64,000 nucleotides of DNA, taken from Rhodospirillales bacterium (lineage in GTDB: Bacteria; Pseudomonadota; Alphaproteobacteria; Rhodospirillales; Casp-alpha2). Positions within the stretch are counted from its first letter, which is position 1; every line of letters starts with the position of its first letter. This document shows, piece by piece, positions 59,774-64,000 of the stretch. A model generated the notes under the pieces. The model did no database searches. It worked only from the letters and a program-made list of their open reading frames with translations, and was not told where the DNA came from. The position numbers and the translations under genes are program-made. The stretch covers positions 143,728 through 207,727 of the forward strand of contig JAEPMA010000006.1 in assembly GCA_017644185.1 (NCBI GenBank), written 5' to 3'.

Positions 59774-59897
59774 GCCTATTCAATAAATTAAATTGATCAA
59801 TATGACAATAATTACTCATTAGACTAATCAATATGAATTTGGCACAAGACGGGTTCAAATAACTGACATATTGCGTCCGAGTTACTGGGAAATCAGC
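59774..59897. promoter_or_regulatory. LysR-soe divergent control region
   Basis: AT-rich, unlike the GC-rich neighbours. It contains the perfect palindrome ATTGATCAAT (59792-59801). The 10-bp word ATCAATATGA occurs twice, at 59796-59805 and 59827-59836, exactly 31 bp apart, about three helical turns. This is the arrangement expected for recognition and activation half-sites of a LysR dimer pair. The segment from 59837 to 59897 is ordinary. Confidence 0.6.
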
Positions 59898-60083
59898 ATG
59901 TTCGGGATTGAATTGAATACGGCCGGTGCCAAGGTCGGCAGGCATCTGTTTACGGTTGTCCGGCAATGGTTCTCGTTTAACAGATCTTATCAACCGAGCA
60001 GATCGTACATGCGCGGGGCAGGGCCTGCATGCCAGGCGGCGTCTCGGAAGGGCGATAGTCCGGAAATCGGTAACATTTCATGA
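59898..60083 (+). CDS. Possible small protein translationally coupled to soeA
   Basis: A 61-codon frame from ATG 59898 to the TGA at 60081-60083, which overlaps the soeA ATG as ATGA. GGGA lies about eight bases before its start, while soeA itself has only a weak, distant GGAAA. The peptide has a basic amphipathic opening (GAKVGRHLFTVVRQWF) and a Ser/Arg-rich tail with one Cys. I recognise no family. It could be a leader peptide, a small assembly factor or chance; the coupling overlap is the main support. Confidence 0.35.
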   Translation: MFGIELNTAGAKVGRHLFTVVRQWFSFNRSYQPSRSYMRGAGPACQAASRKGDSPEIGNIS

Positions 60084-62953
60084 CGGCAAAAGATAACCAG
60101 GTGAACACGTCGCCCGAAGTCGCGGACGAGGTGAAAACCACTACGTGCTATATGTGTGCGTGTCGTTGCGGCATCAAAGTACACCTGAAGAATGGTCAGA
60201 TTCGCTATATCCAGGGCAATCGAGATCATCCCGTGAACCGTGGTGTGCTCTGCGCCAAGGGCTCGGCTGGGATCATGACGCAGCATTCCCCGGCAAAGCT
60301 GACCAAACCCCTGAAACGGGTCGGTCCGCGCGGTTCCGGCGAGTTCGAGGAAATCGAATGGGACGAAGCGCTGGAAATCGCCACGGGCTGGCTCGGGCGT
60401 ATTCGTGAAACCGATCCGAAGAAGCTTGCGTTCTTCACCGGCCGCGACCAGTCGCAATCGCTGACCGGATGGTGGGCGAGTCAGTTCGGTACGCCGAACC
60501 ACGCTGCACACGGTGGGTTTTGTTCCGTCAATATGGCGGCGGCAGGATTGTATTCGATCGGGGGGTCGTTCTGGGAATTCGGGGAGCCGGACTGGGACCG
60601 TGCGAAATACTTCGTGATGTTCGGTGTTGCCGAGGATCACGATTCGAACCCCATCAAGACCGGCCTCGGGAAGTTGAAGACCCGCGGGGCCAAATTCGTT
60701 TCCGTCAACCCGGTACGGACGGGGTATTCGGCAATTGCGGACGAATGGCTCGGCATCAAGCCGGGCACGGACGGTTTGTTCGTGATGTCGCTGATTCACG
60801 AGCTCTTGAGAACCGGCAATGTCGATGAGCAATATCTCGCGACGTATACCAATGCGTCCTGGCTTGTTGTTCAGAATCCTGGCAGCGCCGATGACGGCTT
60901 GTTCGCCCGCGACGAAGACGGCAATCCGCTGATCTGGGACGGCGAAAAGAAGGCCGCTGTCTCCGCGATGGACATTACTGCACAGCCGGTGCTCGCCGGC
61001 AACATCACGCTGGAAGACGGTCGTTCCACAATTCCCGCGTTTCAGTTGATGGCGGCGCGTTATCTGGACGCCAAGTACGCACCCGAAGCGGTTGCGGATC
61101 AGACCGGCATTCCCGCCAAAACGATCAAGCGTATCGCCGCCGAGATCGCGCATGTTGCGTTCAAGGAAACCATCGAAATCAACACCCCCTGGACCGACGC
61201 TTACGGCCGCAAGCATGAGAAATTCATCGGACGCCCGGTGGCGATGCATGCGATGAGGGGGATTTCGGCGCACTCCAACGGCTTCCACACCTGCCGCGCG
61301 ATCCACTTGCTGCAGACGCTGATCGGTAGTGTCGACTGTCCGGGCGGGTTCAGGAATAAGCCGCCATTTCCGAAAGCAGTTCCGCCTGCGCTGAAGCCCG
61401 CGGGGAAACCCGGAAGCGTTCACGCGGGCCAGCCGCTCGGCGGGCCGCCGCTCGGCTTCCCGACCGGTCCTGAAGACCTGATCGTCGATAGTGAGGGGAA
61501 ACCAGGGCGCATCGACAAGGCGTTCTCGTGGGAATTCCCTCTGTCCGCGCACGGCCTGATGCACATGGTCATCACCAATGCGTGGAAGGGTGATCCGTAT
61601 CCGATCGATACGTTGTTCATGTTCATGGCGAACATGAGTTGGAACTCGTCGATGAATACGTCCGGTACGATCAAGATGCTGACCGACGTCGACGAACAAA
61701 CCGGCGAATACAAGATTCCACGGGTCATCTATTCCGATGCCTATTATTCGGAAATGATCCCGTATTCGGATCTTGTGCTGCCCGATACCACGTATCTGGA
61801 GCGCTGGGACTGCATATCGTTGCTCGACCGGCCGATCTGCGAGGCGGATGCGGCGCAGGACGCGATCCGCCAGCCGATCATTCAGCCGGACCGCGATGTG
61901 CGTCCGTTCCAGACCGTTCTGCTCGACCTTGGCGCTCGTCTCAAGTTGCCGGGTATGACCGATGATGACGGCAAGCCCAAATACCCAGGCGGTTATGCCG
62001 ATTACATTGTAAATCATGAACGTGGCCCCGGTATTGGCCCGTTGGCCGGCTGGCGCGGCGAGAATGGCGATAAGCACGGGAAGGGTGGGGTTAATCCCAA
62101 CCAGTTGGAGCGTTATATCGAGAACGGCTGCTTCTGGTCGCATCACTTCGACGACGATCAGAAGTTCTACAAGTTCGCGAACAAGTCATATCTCGAATGG
62201 GCCAAGAGTGTCGGGTTTATTGGGAGCTCTGATCCGATCGTCTTGCAGGTCTATTCAGAGGTCATGCAGAAGTTTCGGAATGCCGCACGCGGTCACGGCG
62301 AGATCCAGCCACCCGAACGCGAGCGTGCGCGGATTGACGCTTATTTCGATCCCATGCCGATCTGGTATCCGCCGTTCGAGCATTCGATGATCGACACCGA
62401 GCAGTTCCCCATGCACGCGCTGACGCAACGGCCGATGCAGATGTATCACTCGTGGGGCTCTCAGAATGCATGGCTTCGCCAGATTACCGGCTCGAACAAG
62501 CTGTATATGAATGCTGAAACGGCGGCAGGCATGGAGATCGCCGACGGCGATTGGGCCTGGGTTGAAAGTTATCATGGTCGTATCCGTGTGCAGGTCGCAT
62601 TGATGGACGGGGTCGAAGGGTCGACCGTATGGACGTGGAATGCTATCGGCAAGCGATCGGGGGCGTGGAACCTGGATGCGAACGCGGGTGAGGCGAAGAA
62701 GGGGTTCCTTCTGAATCACGTGATCTCGGAACTGCTGCCGCCACGCGGCGATGGTTACCGGTATGCCAATGCTGACCCGGTGACCGGGCAGGCGGCGTGG
62801 TATGACTTGCGGGTGCGTGTCCGTAAGGCGGACCCGGCGGAAGATGCCGAGAGTTTCCCGCAATTCGATCCGACGAAGAAGCCCGCGGGCATCGGTCCCG
62901 TGCCGGCCAAGCTCAGTTATGGCGCCGGATTCCGGAAGGGGCAGTCGTCATGA
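60080..62953 (+). CDS. soeA: Cytoplasmic sulfite dehydrogenase, molybdopterin subunit
   Basis: 957 residues of the complex-iron-sulfur molybdoenzyme (DMSO reductase) family. The N-terminal [4Fe-4S] motif is Cys23-x2-Cys26-x3-Cys30-x27-Cys58. Long identifiable blocks are GRDQSQSLTGWWASQFGTPN and the GEPDWDRAKYFVMFGVAEDHDSNP segment. A terminal cofactor-binding domain (NAETAAGMEIADGDWAWVE) is present. There is no twin-arginine signal, so it is cytosolic, as in SoeABC of Allochromatium, which oxidises sulfite to sulfate. The next two genes encode the ferredoxin-like and membrane subunits. Polysulfide/thiosulfate reductase-type enzymes are related alternatives. Confidence 0.88.
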   Translation: MTAKDNQVNTSPEVADEVKTTTCYMCACRCGIKVHLKNGQIRYIQGNRDHPVNRGVLCAKGSAGIMTQHSPAKLTKPLKRVGPRGSGEFEEIEWDEALEIATGWLGRIRETDPKKLAFFTGRDQSQSLTGWWASQFGTPNHAAHGGFCSVNMAAAGLYSIGGSFWEFGEPDWDRAKYFVMFGVAEDHDSNPIKTGLGKLKTRGAKFVSVNPVRTGYSAIADEWLGIKPGTDGLFVMSLIHELLRTGNVDEQYLATYTNASWLVVQNPGSADDGLFARDEDGNPLIWDGEKKAAVSAMDITAQPVLAGNITLEDGRSTIPAFQLMAARYLDAKYAPEAVADQTGIPAKTIKRIAAEIAHVAFKETIEINTPWTDAYGRKHEKFIGRPVAMHAMRGISAHSNGFHTCRAIHLLQTLIGSVDCPGGFRNKPPFPKAVPPALKPAGKPGSVHAGQPLGGPPLGFPTGPEDLIVDSEGKPGRIDKAFSWEFPLSAHGLMHMVITNAWKGDPYPIDTLFMFMANMSWNSSMNTSGTIKMLTDVDEQTGEYKIPRVIYSDAYYSEMIPYSDLVLPDTTYLERWDCISLLDRPICEADAAQDAIRQPIIQPDRDVRPFQTVLLDLGARLKLPGMTDDDGKPKYPGGYADYIVNHERGPGIGPLAGWRGENGDKHGKGGVNPNQLERYIENGCFWSHHFDDDQKFYKFANKSYLEWAKSVGFIGSSDPIVLQVYSEVMQKFRNAARGHGEIQPPERERARIDAYFDPMPIWYPPFEHSMIDTEQFPMHALTQRPMQMYHSWGSQNAWLRQITGSNKLYMNAETAAGMEIADGDWAWVESYHGRIRVQVALMDGVEGSTVWTWNAIGKRSGAWNLDANAGEAKKGFLLNHVISELLPPRGDGYRYANADPVTGQAAWYDLRVRVRKADPAEDAESFPQFDPTKKPAGIGPVPAKLSYGAGFRKGQSS

Positions 62954-63696
62954 CGACACTTCCCAGTTCGACACAAAAGAAGCTCGGTCTCGTCATCGAC
63001 CTGGACATCTGCGTCGGTTGCCACGCATGCGCCGTCAACTGCAAGGAATGGAATACCGGCGGCCATGCGGCACCGCTGACGGATAAGGATCCCTACGGGC
63101 CGAAGCCCATTGGCGTGTGGTTCAACCGGATCCATACCTTCGAAGCAAGCGCCGGCGATGGCGAACCGTCCCGGACGGTGCATTTCCCGAAATCCTGCCT
63201 GCATTGCGAAGAAGCCGCTTGCGTCACCGTTTGTCCAACGGGGGCCAGCTTCAAGCGGGATGAAGACGGGATTGTCCTGGTCAATGAAGACAAGTGTATC
63301 GGTTGTAAGCTGTGCAGCTGGGCTTGTCCTTATGGCGCGCGCGAATACGACGCCGACGAGGGCGTGATGAAGAAGTGCACGCTTTGCATCGACCGGATTT
63401 ACAACGAGAACATGGAAGAAGTGGACCGTGTCCCGGCTTGCGTATCGACGTGCCCTGCGGGTGCCCGGCACTATGGGGATCTTGGTGACCCGAATTCCGA
63501 TGTTTCTAAGTTGGTGGCCGAGCGACAGGGTTTCGACCTGATGGCGGAAATGGGCTACAAACCCACCAACAAATACCTGCCGCCGCGTCCACGCCGCAAC
63601 GACGCCGACAAATCGGGTATGCCGAGCGAATTGCCGGTGACCCCGGGGGCGGACAACCCGATCCTGCGTTGGATCGACAAAGCGCTGTCGAGGTAA
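62950..63696 (+). CDS. soeB: Sulfite dehydrogenase iron-sulfur subunit
   Basis: 248 residues carrying four [4Fe-4S] clusters in DmsB/NrfC style. The motifs are CVGCHACAVNCKEWN (about residues 18-32), CLHCEEAACVTVCPTG (about 82-97), CIGCKLCSWACPYG (about 116-129) and CTLC...CVSTCPAGARHYGDLGDP (about 143-178). It passes electrons from SoeA to the membrane subunit. The start overlaps the soeA stop by four bases (ATGA). No signal peptide, consistent with a cytosolic complex. Confidence 0.9.
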   Translation: MTTLPSSTQKKLGLVIDLDICVGCHACAVNCKEWNTGGHAAPLTDKDPYGPKPIGVWFNRIHTFEASAGDGEPSRTVHFPKSCLHCEEAACVTVCPTGASFKRDEDGIVLVNEDKCIGCKLCSWACPYGAREYDADEGVMKKCTLCIDRIYNENMEEVDRVPACVSTCPAGARHYGDLGDPNSDVSKLVAERQGFDLMAEMGYKPTNKYLPPRPRRNDADKSGMPSELPVTPGADNPILRWIDKALSR

Positions 63697-63700
63697 GCCG

Positions 63701-64000
63701 ATGCATCCCGCGTTCTCCGTTATCTTTTTCACGACCGCGTCAGGCGCCGGATACGGTGTCTTGGTCATTCTTTCCATTCTGGCGTCCTGGCAGATGGTCC
63801 CGCTCGACCGTACACTCGGGATCGCCGGTTTGGGGCTTGCGTTCGTGCTGGTAACCGCCGGCCTTTTATCGTCGACGTTTCATCTGGGCCATCCGGAGCG
63901 TGCCTGGCGTGCGTTCACACAATGGCGCTCGAGTTGGCTCTCGCGCGAGGGGGTGATGTCGGTGCTGACGTATGGGCCGTGGCTGGGGGTTGCGTATTTC
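63701..64000 (+). CDS. soeC: Sulfite dehydrogenase membrane anchor (3' truncated)
   Basis: The first 100 residues of a DmsC/NrfD-type quinone-reactive membrane subunit, open to the right edge. It starts MHPAFSVIFFTTASGAGYG four bases after soeB. Two hydrophobic helices follow (about residues 18-32 and 38-58) and then SSTFHLGHPERAWRAFTQWR, the conserved periplasmic-side segment of DmsC-like anchors. SoeC hands electrons to the quinone pool. Expected full length is about 300-330 residues, so two thirds lie outside the window. Confidence 0.9.
   Translation, partial: MHPAFSVIFFTTASGAGYGVLVILSILASWQMVPLDRTLGIAGLGLAFVLVTAGLLSSTFHLGHPERAWRAFTQWRSSWLSREGVMSVLTYGPWLGVAYF

Noticed and set aside
59990..62146. 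718-codon open frame on the minus strand opposite soeA
   Set aside because: Its translation lacks recognisable motifs and is Arg/Pro/His-rich, as expected for an antisense frame of a GC-rich gene. The plus-strand frame is an unmistakable molybdoenzyme.

Overview
The window is about 64 kb of GC-rich, gene-dense chromosomal DNA from an alphaproteobacterium, most likely a Rhodospirillales-type organism. Evidence for this includes the gene order HDAC-like / xseB / ispA / dxs / tlyA, the fabI-aroC pair, a His-type (predicted non-discriminating) AspRS, a COX15-type heme A synthase, TAXI-TRAP transport and cytoplasmic sulfite oxidation (SoeABC). I see no rRNA, tRNA, CRISPR array, transposase or prophage. 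Coding density is close to 95%, with many ATGA/GTGA/TTGA stop-start overlaps. Both ends cut genes: an MmgE/PrpD gene at the left edge and soeC at the right edge.

Layout. (1) 1-5.8 kb: a co-directional catabolic operon (MmgE/PrpD, MaoC hydratase, acyl-CoA dehydrogenase, CaiB-type CoA transferase, LeuC/LeuD-type hydro-lyase), probably for a branched C4-C6 dicarboxylic acid. (2) 6.1-14.4 kb: pentapeptide-repeat and TPR proteins, a SPOR-like lipoprotein, aspS, a PPOX flavoprotein with a YHS-type zinc protein, DUF4396, a glyoxalase-II-like hydrolase, a dienelactone-hydrolase-like protein and a 17-kDa-antigen-like lipoprotein. (3) 14.5-17.6 kb: pdxH, a FieF-type cation exporter and an APH-plus-P-loop kinase, tightly coupled. 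(4) 17.7-26.5 kb: UspA plus TAXI-TRAP transporter, enoyl-CoA hydratase and ROK kinase, an uncharacterised HTH/all-helical pair, an MBL hydrolase, and an ArsR regulator divergent from a TusA-type sulfur carrier. (5) 26.5-32.9 kb: an RND efflux operon with a FAD oxidoreductase, divergent from a TetR regulator across a near-perfect 19-bp palindrome. (6) 33-41.8 kb: a WD40-cytochrome c fusion and the isoprenoid block (HDAC-like, xseB, ispA, dxs, tlyA), then rhodanese, TTC38-like and DnaJ-type genes. (7) 41.8-46.8 kb: BrkB-like protein, fabI, aroC, an SRAP peptidase and an SDR. (8) 46.8-54.4 kb: two giant ORFs, a 1109-aa GT4/TPR/CDP-glycerol-transferase-like protein and a 1384-aa membrane-anchored protein built from 44 tandem 25-residue coiled-coil units. 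(9) 54.4-58.9 kb: cobA (SUMT), ctaA, a DHH phosphoesterase and a lipoprotein-like S41 protease. (10) 58.9-64 kb: a LysR regulator divergent from soeABC.

The most unusual object is the 50.2-54.4 kb gene. Its 44 units tile exactly from residue 159 to 1261, and the only two irregular units (32 and 21 residues) differ from 25 by +7 and -4, so both keep coiled-coil phase. Other items worth a second look are the three-domain glycosyltransferase before it, the HTH/all-helical pair at 23.3-24.6 kb, a tlyA gene whose natural N-terminus begins at an ATC codon, and the soe control region with a duplicated 10-bp motif exactly 31 bp apart plus a small ORF coupled to soeA.
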